NCBI GenBank assembly: GCA_016169945.1
Contig: JADLSH010000293.1
Span: 868,001-932,000, forward strand
Reading direction: 5' to 3'
Origin: Trachythela sp. YZ-2020
Taxonomy: Eukaryota > Cnidaria > Anthozoa > Malacalcyonacea > Clavulariidae
DNA: 64,000 nt
Under the pieces are notes generated by a model. It saw only the letters and a list, made by a program, of their open reading frames with translations, was not told the DNA's origin and did no database searches. Within the stretch, counting starts at the first letter, position 1; the number at the start of each line of letters is the position of its first letter. The translations under genes and the position numbers were made by a program. This document shows, piece by piece, positions 1 through 12,212 of this stretch.

Positions 1-2860
1 GTTCTATGCAGTTTTTTATTCCGACAAATTACTAAATGATGACTAACTAGATTATCATTGAGCCAATAGCCACGAAACTTCGGACACATGTTATACACAA
101 CATAGTGGTCTGTGTCAGTGGGTTGGCGGGAGTGACCAATATCAACTTAAGGTGGCGCAACGTGTTTTTTTCAATTTTGAGATAATACCATTTTCAGTAT
201 GGCTTTGTAGTGGCAATTGACCAACTTGAGTGACAGGTCACTCGCACCAGTCCTTCACGGTCAAAAATATGAAAACATAAATAACGTCCAAATAAAAGCA
301 GCTCAAAGCTTGATACTCAATGGGGATGAATATAAATGTTTTTAGAACCACGTGACCACTTTTCAGCAAAACTCTCCCCAGTCTTTTTCAAAACGCGGCT
401 AGCCATAACTTCGGCCCGTTTTAAGATAACTGATCGAAACTCAGTGGAAACTGAGTTTCATTCATGAACTATACTTCTCCAGCATATCAACCTCATATCT
501 ATTTAAGATGGCTCTCTAGCGTTTGTCAAAAATCGAACAATTCACTTATGCATAATTTCCAAGTTTTTTGTCAAAAGATGTAGAAGTTGATGTTAAATAA
601 AGCATCTTACTATGATATGTGATAATATCCAGAATTTTTTTTGTCTCAGGCCTTAATGAATGTGTCACTGCTGAAAAGGTGTTTTTGTGATCCCAGGACA
701 AAATTTTCAATCAAACCTCATGAAACTTTGCAGACAAAACGCCCATGTACTAGCGATTGTAACAAGTAAATTTTGATAGTAACATTTCAAAATGTGACTG
801 TTATAGGAAAACTCGCCTTAGTCCCCTAAGACGCGGATTTAGATAACTCCCGAAAAAATTAATAAAAATTTACCAAACCTGGTGTACATGTTTAGTAGGT
901 CCAGCTACAATGCTGAAAATACCGTATTTTCATTTGGACCAAATCTGCCATTTCCGGGGGTAGAGAGAAAATATATATTTTTCCTTTCCCCCCGGTCAGA
1001 TAGTTGATGTAATACAACAATTCAATATGACAGCCAGATAGAACTTGTCACGATACAAAATATGTCAGTATTATTGAGCATGGCACACTCGTCCCAGACC
1101 TCCAGCAAATTTTTTTTTAAAAGTTTAAAATGCTCGTAACGTTCGTGCTAAGCCATTTTTGACCACATTCTATACATCATTCGAAAGAGCATCTAAAGAT
1201 GCATAACATACTCAAATGTGACGGATTTTTACCAAAAAGAATTTTAAAAAATCGACTTGTAAAAAGTCACCCAAGTGCGCATGCGCGAAAAACTGGACAA
1301 GGTTTGAAGTTGGGCGAAAATGGATAGTACAGTCGTAACAAGCGTAAAAGGTTACATAAGTACCCAAAGTTTCAAGCCAATCGGACAATAGGAAGACTTA
1401 AAATATTTCCGGGCTCATTCGATTTTCAAGGTGTATTACATCTTGATGGACTTGTACATCTACCCCATTTGCCAAATAAACCACGACAAAATTTAGGAAT
1501 AAATTAGGGCTTATCAGGCCGGCCGAGAATTGCACAACCCACTCATCTAAATCTCTAAATCTTAAAAGCTAGCTGAGATCGATGTAAGACCGTCTTATTT
1601 TGTGGATTTTTTTTCTTTTTCGTTTGGACCCAATTTGTTTCAGAGACAAAGTAGAGGTGTCTATCTTTAACATATGGCAATTTGGAACGATGTTGAGCGA
1701 AATGATATTTCTGCGGTTAATTTGAGTCCATTCCACCAAATAACCGGACTGCTACTATCGTACGTCACGATGCTACTCGCTACTACCATTCGACGCTACT
1801 GCCTTAGTACGTTACTTAGAATAACATAGCTAATTAGACATTGGCGCCAACTCAAGTTGGATTAATTAAATTAAAATAGTTATGATATTAACTACCTCGA
1901 AGTAACAGGGCATGACATTATGACAAACATGATGGCTGTACGTTTTATTAATTTCACGTCTTATGAATTTCAGCCAAATTAAGCAATAGGAAGAGTGCGA
2001 CGAAAAATAGGGTCACATTTTGTATATATGGGATGCTATCACTGAGCTATAATGGCCTTTCGACGTCAGGAAATCCTTTAGTAAAATAATTATTTTTGTG
2101 AATATTAATTCCCGTTTTTCTTTCATGACTTCAAAAGAAAAGGTAACAAAGTAATGAGTCTAATGACGAAGGCTTTTGGTGATTTTTCATCTATATTATA
2201 ACGTATATATAATGAAGCAATAGAAGTACGCCAATATTAATGAATATGATACTTCTATTATAGATAGAATTGGGACATGCGATGATAGAGAATAAAGTAA
2301 AATAGCTGAAAGTATTATGATTGTAAATCAGAAAACTGAACAAAATATTACTCAACTATACTATATTAAAATCCACCAAATACGTAGATCATAATTTGCG
2401 ACTCCAATCATACGTTTTCAACAGGACGACCAAATCTCAGATCATTTAGTATACCGAACGCTTATACGGTTGTGTGATTTTTACTTCCATACGGGGTGTA
2501 TAAAAAATACTCTTTCAAATATAAATCACGAAAAGAATAAACAAGTAAAATTTATATTCATTTAAGCTGAACTATTCAGCTTTCCAACGATGTGATATTT
2601 TTGGAATTTGAACGATTGGCTTCTCAATTGAGATTAAGAAATCTAAAATTGGAGATGCAATTAAAATCGATAATTATATATTAATATAATGATGTATATT
2701 GTCTGATAAGAACGCCCATTTCATATATGTACCGTATATTTATTTATTACATTTAAATTTGAAAAGTTACAATACATGCAATATAAATGAATCTTAAATA
2801 TTTACCCTTATACTTCATATTGGCATTACCCTAATATATACATGAACTTGTGGTTAGGTC
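1..2860. other. AT-rich stretch, no gene recognised
   Basis: I see no exon with coding character on either strand. The stretch is AT-rich and has no long open frame. It may contain old transposon debris, but I could not match any part of it to another part of the window. Confidence 0.5.
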
Positions 2861-2861
2861 T

Positions 2862-2985
2862 TGACAACTGGACTCTGTAGATCAGTGGTCAGAGCACTAC
2901 ACCGGAATCGCAGGGCCGCAGGTTTGATTCCTACTGGAGGGCCTATGCTATAGTTGCAATTTTCGCAACTGCTCCCGGTTAGGTA
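2862..2985 (+). mobile_element. tRNA-derived SINE copy (diverged)
   Basis: A tRNA-like head (ctctgtagatcagtggtcag, then a box-B-like ggtttgattcc) is followed by a tail with caattttcgcaactg and ggttaggta. The order matches the SINE copies at 46.1-46.7 kb (gggttcaattcctgcc, then tttcgcaaccgttcctggtt). This copy is more diverged. It is a SINE rather than a functional tRNA gene, because the acceptor stem is imperfect and the same non-tRNA tail follows in every copy. Confidence 0.7.
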
Positions 2986-3111
2986 TAAATATTTGCAATA
3001 ATATAATCTTCGCTCGAAATTTCCATCAACAAAACTTTCCTCATTATGTCCTATCGAGCAAGATGCCGGAAAAAAGTCTTGGATATTTAATATAAATTTA
3101 GCCCAAAAAAT

Positions 3112-3725
3112 CTAATCATCGTCATAATAATCATCGTCACTGAAATAGTCATTGTCACTTTCCATACTCTCCATGTTAAGCATGTTATAGTATTCCGCCA
3201 TTGCTTCTGCAGTAATGTCCTCGTCAAGATAATTTGTATTCTCGGTGTCGGAAACATCGATGTTAAATTGCTGTTTGAGAATACCAATGAACCAAGAAAG
3301 TGAACGTCTTCTTGTCGACAATACAGCTATAATTCCACGATTACTTTCAGATTGTTCGTCTGCCTTTAACGCGCAATACCAAGTATCAAGTTGATCAAGG
3401 CATTGCGAGAAAAAGTTAATACAGTTGTTCATTTCATCTTTTAACATAATGACTTCTTCTTCGCATCTTTTCTTTATGTGGAACAGATCAATTAAGTGCT
3501 TTTTAATTGATCTGGGTACATTGCATTGTTCGGCGCTCTCTAACTCACCCCACAACGACGATTCAATATTGGCGCACTGCTCGAAAGTTACTTGATCTGG
3601 ATATTGAACTTCCAATATTGTTGACAATTGTCCAGCATTTTCGTTGTACGTATTGACGGCTTTCTTTATCATTCTCGTCTGCCTAGTGATTTGTCCGCAA
3701 AGTTTCTTCGCAATACTTTGACCTT
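3112..3725 (-). CDS. C-terminal exon of the KDZ transposase
   Basis: Opens after a ttttag acceptor with GQSIAKKLCG, a typical KDZ C-terminal helical segment, and runs about 204 residues to a stop. It is rich in Lys, Glu and Cys and ends in a run of Asp and Tyr. It joins the exon ending KKYA at 4206 in phase (G+AA gives Glu). The open frame continues upstream of 3725 only as intron. Confidence 0.75.
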
Positions 3726-6149
3726 CTAAAAATAAAAAAATAACATCGTTTATAATATGTAAAAGACGCTTTAAATCATTGTCAGGCAATGAATAAATGC
3801 AAACTGTTAAACTACGGTGTGTCAGTATTAGCCGCAGCAAAGTTAGTAGGAAATACTAACTCAGTCTAACCTCAAAACGTCGGAATTTTCCACTTGTATT
3901 TTTCTAGCTGGCAAGTATACTTACCCAACGGAGTTATATTACGCAGATCAATAACATCTTGCAGGAATCGAACCTGCACTGGATTTTACAATACGAATCC
4001 AATTTCCGAAAGATGTTTAATGGATGATCAAAATAATACAGCTAAGTATAAGTATTTTAACATTGCAAATACTTACGTTGATTTAAAACACCACGATTAT
4101 TTATTATCATGGCAAAGATATAATCGTGGTGTTTTTCACAAACATAAAACATTCATAATTACACTCGCCATGCAAACCTACAAATAACTTATATATTAAT
4201 ATTACCTGCATACTTCTTCATTAGTTGAAGTAGAAACCATCTTTCCGATGCCATATGGCGAATCTTCTCCAGTTGGTCCTTCCTATTCTGCATTTCCAGA
4301 CTTCGTTTTGCTTCGTGAAATGTGGGGCTGTCAATCGGCCATCTCGAGAAGCCTTTTTCGATCTTTTTTAACAAGTTATCTAGCATAAAATAACGAATTT
4401 AAATACAACAAAACATTTTAGGCAGAGGCTCATGTAGAAATGTTCCAGGTGAATGTACTGTAACTATTTTCATATAACGGCCAAGTACATTTTGAAGGAT
4501 ATCGCTCCTTAGTATTTTCAAACACACTTAACCTGGGCCGAGAACTCACAACCTCAGCAGGGAAAGAAAGTAACTCTCATTTCTGGGACGCAGAAAACCC
4601 GACGAGCCAATGAAGTCCAATTACTTACTTCTGTACATTTTCAACTGTTGTTCTCCATGCTGGTGAATCGGGGACGCATTTAGAACTTTCGTATCTAATA
4701 TAAAACAGAAACAATAAAAAGGGGAACAATGAGTAATAATACATGCTACAATTTTATTCAATTCCGTTTCATATAGTTTGTAAACATCGTACTTTGCAGA
4801 ATAGTATTGTTGAAGTTTTGCTGCATATTGAAGAGATCCAAAACGTGTTGTTGTATCTATTTCAAAAATAAAAATATATAGTTTCTTATCAAAGCACTAC
4901 ATGTCGCAATCTGAAATATTACTCGTTAGCACAGCAGAATAGTATATAGGCAGTTGGACGAACAAATTTACTTTTCCAAGATTAATTGTTTTAAGACAAA
5001 AGAAGGTTCTTGTAAAGGAAAATCTTGCCCGAAAACATGCCTTGAGACAAATCATGAATAATTAAAACGAAATAATTGTCATTATTAAAATATTACATAC
5101 CTGGCACCGGGGATTTTTTAAGGTAGGTTTTTCTTTCCTCTTCCGTCCAAGTGTGAACGTCTGCTTGTAAGGTATTTTCTGTGTTAAAACGATTCACGTA
5201 TTAAATAAATATTTAAACCACATCAGCAAGTAACATAAAAACCTCAAAAATTCATTATAAAACGTCATTTGCGAAGTACAAAAACCTTATGGGGTTTGAG
5301 GATACAAGCAAGAAATTTGATTGGCTGTTTAAAAAACTCCTTTAATATTGATTATTAGCAGGCAGACAACGTAATTCACTCACGTAACGAGCAGGCTAAA
5401 TTGACATTAAAAATATCGACTGCAAAAAATAAGGATAATTTTCGTACCAATGCTTTAAGTGATTTTAGTTTTACTGTATTAGTACTCACCATCCTTTCCC
5501 AGTTTTAAAGATAGTAGATTGAATTCTTCAATGCTGTACTTCTGCACTTGCAAGGTTTTTTGCATCCGCTGACACAACAAATCACCTATAGTAATTGAAG
5601 AAAACGTACATATAACACAATTACTTCAGAGCTATAGGTAATCGTTTTATTTCACATAATTAGGGAAAACACAGTAGCGTACCAATCTGCGATACTGATT
5701 TCCTCGCATAGTGTAGAAGGTAATCAGTAAGCGCATCGATTCGGTGGCTGGCAGTCATTTCTTTCGTTATTTTTCCGGTGGGACGAAGGTATGACCAAAG
5801 TCGCTCCATAACCTCTCCATCTGTCATTCCAAATCCTTCCAATCTTCTAGGGCTATACAAGACCTAAATATATAACTTAAATATAACGACGTACGAGGAC
5901 TACGCGAACAACAAGATTTTCAAGGAACTTAAGCAAGTAAGCACTTACTTTGCTACACAAAAATTATATGAAATATCTCAAACTTTTTATATCAAGCAAT
6001 ACTGTAGTAAAATCGATTATTTCACTTTCAGTTATGAAAAACTTAAACATCGCGACAAGGTTTGTGGGTGAACGAACTGTAAAAATAGTACAACAGAGAT
6101 GAGTATATTATTGCTGCAGTTAATGTCTATAAAACTATATTATAAAACA

Positions 6150-6362
6150 ATTATACCATTCGCTCTCGTCATATATGGCTGATAGCCGACTCGGTGCTAC
6201 GCACCTCGTCGGCTATCAGCTCATATACGACTCGAGCTCATGGTATAATTCAGTTTGCGTTATCCGCCTCAGCTTTCAGCTTCGGCAGATACCGCAAACT
6301 TCGGCCTTGATAATTCTCGATATCATGCTCAACCTCATCCAATAGTTATTAATTACCTGACA
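6150..6362. repeat. Two adjacent hairpin MITEs in a KDZ intron
   Basis: The first hairpin (6150-6249) has arms attatacc...gctgatagccgac and gtcggctatcagc...ggtataat. The second (about 6250-6350) has gcgttatccgcc...ggcagataccgc and cttgataattctcgatatca. The second is related to the hairpin at 37031-37133. They lie where the missing KDZ exon would be expected. Confidence 0.7.
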
Positions 6363-8975
6363 CTTTACTTTATGACCATACACGTGGAACATAGGAACTG
6401 CAAGATTTACATCCTCCAACAAATCAACTTGTCCACTCGCCTAAAATGTAGTTTTTCTATTGCTTAAAACATACAAAACTTACATAGTTACACGTGTACC
6501 TACAATACATCAGACATACAGTAACACAGTCATAACCGAAATCAAGACAATGTTACAAATTATATGCCTATTATGAATTAATGGTCTGTACTAAAGAACT
6601 ACTGTAAAAACCATCATGGATGACCGTGAAGAATGGAGAATTCTAGTCAATGATGTCCGAATTAGCTCGAAATAACTAGCTAACTAACTACATTTCACAC
6701 GCCTACTGTTTCATAAAGTCGTATTGTTATCTTTGTAAGTTTTTATGTGCACCAAAAATGCCATTAAAACATACTTTAAATATATGGCTTTATTATTTAA
6801 CAAACCTTTAAATGAGAGTCCAAAGTGCAAGCAATATCATACAAAAAATTTAGCTTCACTGAAGGAGGTGAAATCTTCTCTTTTACTTGTTTCAATAGAA
6901 ATACTGCATTGATATTCTAGTAAAGTAAAAATACTAATTTTAAAGAAGGTTATGAAAACGTATTACTCACTGCATGAGATTGAATGCAATAAATGAAACT
7001 GTAAAACTGTTGCATGATAATTAAGCGCTTAATTGAAGCATAAATTTAAGCTTACTGTAATTGTACTTTGCATATTAGGCAATTTTAATTTTAACCTTTG
7101 AAATTTCTATAATCTTTACCCATACTGTAGTACACTTAATTAAGATGACTGAACTATATAACTAGTAAACAATTAGTAAAATGGAATGGCACTTTCTAAA
7201 TGGGTACATTTAGTTAATGCATTTAATTAAATATTTAGTACTTAATTGTACTCACTGCTCTCCACGTTTAAGACTAAAGAAGGTGTTTGGAACTTCATGG
7301 CGACAAGAACATCCAAAAACAGCTGTTTCGTCAAGCTTGTTTGACTCTACTTTGGATCTTAAATTTGTTCCAGCTTGAAATTGGTTGCATTCCTTGTAAA
7401 CAAAACACACATTGTTGTGAGAAAAAAATCCAGAGTTTTGGTTTTGGGCTAAGCTTAGTTTTTAATAATTCGTTTTAAATTTTAACGAAATAAAAAAAAC
7501 GAGATAGCCATTCATATTCATATTTTATATACATAATTTAGATTAATTTTGTACTTTCTCTTACATTCTCTAACTTCATCTCTTTCTTTTTTCCATATGA
7601 ATTGGTAAACAAATCGACCTTGTCTTGCGAGACAAAAAAAGTTTGACCATGCTTCGGGGGAGCAGTGCTTTCACCAGAACTTTTCTTCCTTACACATCCA
7701 AAAAGCGCATCAACAGAAATGTGTACAGTTCCTTCTTCCTTGGAGTGGATAAAGGTCATTTTTAGTTTAAAATTTTTTTCAGCCTTCAGGCTTCTGGGAA
7801 GTATTAATGTTTGAAGCTTCAACAGCTATACTACTATAAGTGACAAAGACATTCAGTGCATTTCAATGATACAGACTTGTCCATACTGTAAGCTCCATAC
7901 TGTATACCTGAGTGTACGACTCCTTAAAAGCATCTTAAAAAAGAGGATTTTATCTTTTTCATACATATTATATTACAAACATAGAAAAGTCGACTCACTT
8001 TGGGACATGCTGGACATATAGTCCCGTCATCTACAAGCTGTGGGTTGAGTTGTTTTAGTGTCCTGAACTGATATCGCATAAATCTAAATTCTGTGAAGCA
8101 CTCGCCAACAAGTAGACGGTAAATGTCTTTCACCTAATTGGAAAAGGTTAATGCCAGATTATTTCAATTATTCAATATGTCCATGATGAGGCACAATTGC
8201 ATTATTTAACCCATTAAATTGAATTTGACTCTTCCCAAGACAAGTAAAATCATCTGGCATTGTAAATCATATAATATCACATTGACTGGTTAACAAGAGA
8301 TATTGGCAGATAATCTCGTTAACCCATTAAGGAAAAAAGAATTTGAGGCAGAGTTATTAAATAATACACTATGGCCAGCTAGCTAGGGTGCATTGGTGCA
8401 CAGTGCTACTCAATGGGCTAAGCCTTAGTCTACCTGATACAATGTTTTCCTATGTTATTCTAAATGTATATAACATACTGCATATATACACTCACACCTT
8501 ACAATCAGTGGTGGACACTAGGGGGGCCCAAAGGGGGCGACCGCCCCCCCCCCAATAATTTCTCAAAGCCTGAGTAACAAAGCTGTATCAATGATTTTTC
8601 AATGATTTATCAATGAACTGAGATTTGCAGCAACAAAAGGATGGTTATATGTTGGTAACCTAAGTTCGCACCCCCAATATTTCGCGAAGTGTCTGCCACT
8701 GCTTACAATTACCATCAGAATTAATTAACAAAGTAAATTAGGAAAACTTGAATGGTACATATGTGACATATATTAAACTATTAATCCACAATCATCTACC
8801 CCAATGCGCCTATTTTATTCTTTTACTTTATCTGACGCCCAATGATTTTACTCGTCAAGGGAAGATCCTTTCATATGCATGTTAATGGGGTAATGCATAT
8901 ATACATACAGTTAGGAATATAGTATGTGTTGATTACTTACATAAGCATGAGAAAGATCTGGACATAACCACTTCA

Positions 8976-9042
8976 AACGGCACTCCAGGAAAAGTACTCG
9001 GCACTCCAGGAAAAGTACAAACGGCACTCCAGGAAAAGTACT
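8976..9042. repeat. Three-copy 20-24 bp tandem repeat inside a KDZ exon
   Basis: Three copies of cggcactccaggaaaagtac stand in a row; the outer two carry an extra aaa in front. Removing 44 nt leaves one copy and restores the exon as VLFLECRL followed by KWLCPDLSHAY, ending in phase 0 for the next exon. With three copies the frame meets a stop. Confidence 0.85.
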
Positions 9043-9871
9043 TCAGCTACTTCAAGAAGACGGATCTCAAATGCAACCTTTGGCTCTTTAGGTGTAGCTG
9101 GCCACATTCCATAACCAACTAAAGTTAGGCATGGTTCCTCGTCAAAATAAAACATGACAGATGTTTTGATTTGAACTCCTACAAAAGCATGTTAAAATAT
9201 TTAAGATTTCATATAAAATAAAATTTTCTTGTGTAGTCGTGCTGTTTTCTATTTTATATGTCAGTATATATTTTGAAAGCTTAATTTAAATATTATAGAA
9301 TTACATCAAGCACCATACCAGATAAATTAACAACAGTAATATCTTCAATATAACCACATAAATCATTGTCATTAGTTTTTCTCCACACATCTCTCTCAAA
9401 CACAAAAACCTCAAATCTATCACCCTACATTAACAAATCAAGAAACAAAATAACACACAGTGAATAATAGATAAGTTACTAAATTATTTTATACCTGCTT
9501 AATTATTTGCTAATTAAACAATTGTGGTCATATTTTCCACAAAAACAAAACAGTTGGTGTTTTCCAAAAAAACATATGAAAATATGTTTAATATATGAAA
9601 GCATGATCCCATCAAACAATTTGGAAGGGAAGTAGGAATCATTGGTAGCAAAAAAAGGGGAAATGTGAAATTAATAATAATTAGTAACTAAATATAATTA
9701 ACTGAATATATATATATATATATATAGATTTTCGCTTACCTCAAAACTTTTCTGCAACAGGCTGTTTCATCTGTAAAAGAATCCGTAATATATATATATA
9801 TATATACGTGTAGGTTTAGGTCTACGAAACGCAAAGAGTGCTCGACAACATATAGTTAGAGCAAATTATAG

Positions 9872-10410
9872 ATTTTGGCTTACCTCAAAACTTGTCTGCA
9901 ACAGGCTGTTTCATCTGTAAAAGAATCATCAGGCAGTTTACAAGTATCTAAATAAATGACTGCTTATATGCTTCCTGCCGGAGCGTGCGGGTGTATGTGG
10001 GAGACAATGCGTGCATTCATGGCTTTGTTTGCCTTGTTTACGCGAAATTTGTTAGAAGCCACGAATGCACACATTGCCATGAATGCACACATTGCCATGA
10101 ATGCACACATTGCCATGAATGCACACATTGCCATGAATGCACACATTGCCATGAATGCACACATTGTCATGCAAACAGAACATTCATGTTTGCATTGCCA
10201 TGCAAAACATTCATGTTTGCATTGCCATGCAAACATGAATGCACACATTGCCATGCAAACAAAGCCATGAATGCACACATTGTCTCCCACATACACCCCC
10301 ACGCTCCGGCAGGAAGCATATAAGCGGTCATTTATTTAGATAATTGTAAACTGCCTGATGATTCTTTTACAGATGAAACAGCCAGTTGCAGACAAGTTTT
10401 GAGGTAAGCA

Positions 10411-10415
<5 letters not shown>
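9872..10415. mobile_element. Foldback element with an 18-bp x6 core
   Basis: Inverted arms of about 150 bp (gcttacctcaaaacttgtct at the left, its reverse complement at the right) flank six exact-length 18-bp units gaatgcacacattgccat at 10063-10170, plus inverted variants to about 10275. TA runs follow the right arm and precede the left. A third, partial arm copy lies at about 9726-9790. Because 18 is a multiple of 3, long open frames arise on both strands; none is a gene. It lies in the first listed KDZ intron. Confidence 0.8.
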
Positions 10416-10452
<37 letters not shown>

Positions 10453-10519
10453 ATACACAAACATATAATATATATATATATATATACACACACATATAAT
10501 ACAATACTTATACATATAC

Positions 10520-11033
10520 CTTCCATATCTCTGGCACATGTAAAGACTGCTTGTGCTTCTTAGTACAACATTCAACACACATTAATTGCAGGGTACCACA
10601 CTGAAGACATCTGCACTCAGCTTTGTTTGAACAAAAGCAGCAACTGCTATCCTTGGTTAATGCCATGCTTTCAATATATTTATCCAGCATGCTTTCACGA
10701 ATGTTTGACCAAGCTTCCATTTCTGCTTCCTTTCTTTTCCGATATTGCCTAACATGAGTTTTAATTAGGGACTGTTTTCCATATTGGGGAATTTCATTTG
10801 TGGTATCATCATCTACATCATCATCATTAGTAAAGTCAATGATTGACCCATCATAATGATCAACTTCATCTATATCCCCAACATGACGATCACTGGTACT
10901 TGCTTCCCCCGAAAGAGATAATTGGCCAGGTAATGTTATCTGAACTGGTATGGTAACTTTGGACCGTTTGCAAACACGACCTCCTCTATATTCCACAACT
11001 TTAAATGTTGTTTTTAACTTATTCACTCGTGCC
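10520..11033 (-). CDS. CxC cysteine-cluster exon of the KDZ transposase
   Basis: This is the N-terminal coding exon of the KDZ gene. It begins after a tatag acceptor and ends TGGAAG before gtatatg. After a basic and then an acidic region it encodes a cluster of the form CCFC..KAECRC..CG....CVECC..KH followed by H.PEIW, typical of the zinc-binding clusters that precede KDZ transposase domains. It joins the next exon (9319-9424) in phase across an intron that contains the 9872-10415 foldback element. Confidence 0.8.
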
Positions 11034-12212
11034 CTATAATTATATAATTTATGATTCTCAAACAAAACAAATATTAAAATGTTCAATGTGAAGCTAGCTG
11101 TTTCAGTATGGAATTGATTAGCAATTCAAGACACTCAATTAAAGGCTGGCAAGAGGTAAAATACCCTGGGAATGGGGTGGTATATTGGGGCCCCACATAG
11201 AGTACACTATCTTGCCTACGGTCTGCTGGCAGTTTAATTGCTATATAACTAAAGTGCCTTGGTAAGGCACTAAGAGGGGCCCATGCAACTTCCAGTGGCA
11301 AAGCTAGCCATGGCAACTGGTCATGCTATGCTAATAAACGTCCACTTAAATAGTCTAAAGACAATGCATTTCTGAAGGTTTGAATAATTTAAATATTCAA
11401 AAATTTGCATAGCATGACCAGTTGCTATGGTTAGCTTCGCCATTGCCAAATTCGCTAGCTGCCCAGCCTGCCTGGTTTACCCTATTGAAGTAGTTTTTAT
11501 CAAAGCTTTGACCAAAGTACTGTATGTGTGACAGTGTACCTCTTTCAGATACACATTTTAATTCAAAAAAAGTTTCATGATGCCACTGCATTCACAGAAC
11601 TTTTATAGTGTGAACCAGCCTTATCAATTTCAAAATAATAGCAACAATTACAGGACTGACTACACAATTTTCTTATAAATATAATTACATGATTGTATAT
11701 TATAATATGAATATTCTTTCTAAATATCAGACACCTCGCCAATTATTAAATGCAACACTCTTCATCAATAAGGGCAATGGCATAAATCTTCTTTTTGCGA
11801 AGGTACGAGGCAAAGAACAGCTATAAATAAGGATATTACCATTATTACTCTATTCCATATACAGTACACTATTCAATATTCAAATCACTCACATGTTTTA
11901 TTAACCTTCCAAAGCTAGAAGTGAACGCCAAATTTCGAAAGCCGCTACAGCACCAAGAGAAAAGTTTTAATACAGTACAAACTCCTTTTAAGTTTGCATA
12001 AATACAAGTTTAACTTGCGAAGATTAAGGAAACATCAGTGAATACCAGACTATATAGGTCAGCAATATGGCGGCGAGAATCGCGGTTTTAGCTGGCAGTC
12101 GATTCCAGCCTGCTCTGTAGGTAGCGCGCCAGCAGGCGCAGCAGATCTTTTATTAACACTTACATACGTGTAATGAGACATAATGAAAACCTCTTTATAT
12201 ACGCGTAATTAG

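Larger units (their letters stand above)
3112..11033 (-). pseudogene. KDZ (Zisupton-type) transposase gene, multi-exon, probably decayed
   Basis: Exons read on the minus strand: 10520-11033, 9319-9424, 8941-9178, 7999-8133, 7565-7738, 7256-7392, 6806-6916, 5683-5863, 5490-5585, 5101-5178, 4750-4856, 4629-4694, 4206-4379, 3112-3725. A CxC-type cysteine cluster comes first, then family motifs GYGMWPATP, CPACPK, HISVDALFG, FGCSCRHE, FLYDIACTL, GFGMTDGEVMERLWSYL and AKKLCGQITRQT. The likely catalytic acids are D in SVDALF, D in YDIAC and E in GEVMERLW (family knowledge). Signs of decay: a 44-nt tandem gain breaks exon 3; an expected exon between YDIACTL and GFGMTDGEV was not found; junctions 7256/6916, 4750/4694 and 4629/4379 do not join in phase. 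The C-terminus is acidic (DDDYYDDD). The 5' end upstream of 11033 is not resolved; the first exon listed needs an upstream exon. Confidence 0.82.

Noticed and set aside
10063..10170. Regular short repeats that could be mistaken for a CRISPR array
   Set aside because: The units are directly adjacent with no spacers, in a eukaryotic foldback element.
9956..10323. Overlapping frames with CHECTHCHEC or NAHIAM repeats, looking like metal-binding proteins
   Set aside because: Produced on both strands by an 18-bp tandem repeat inside a foldback element.
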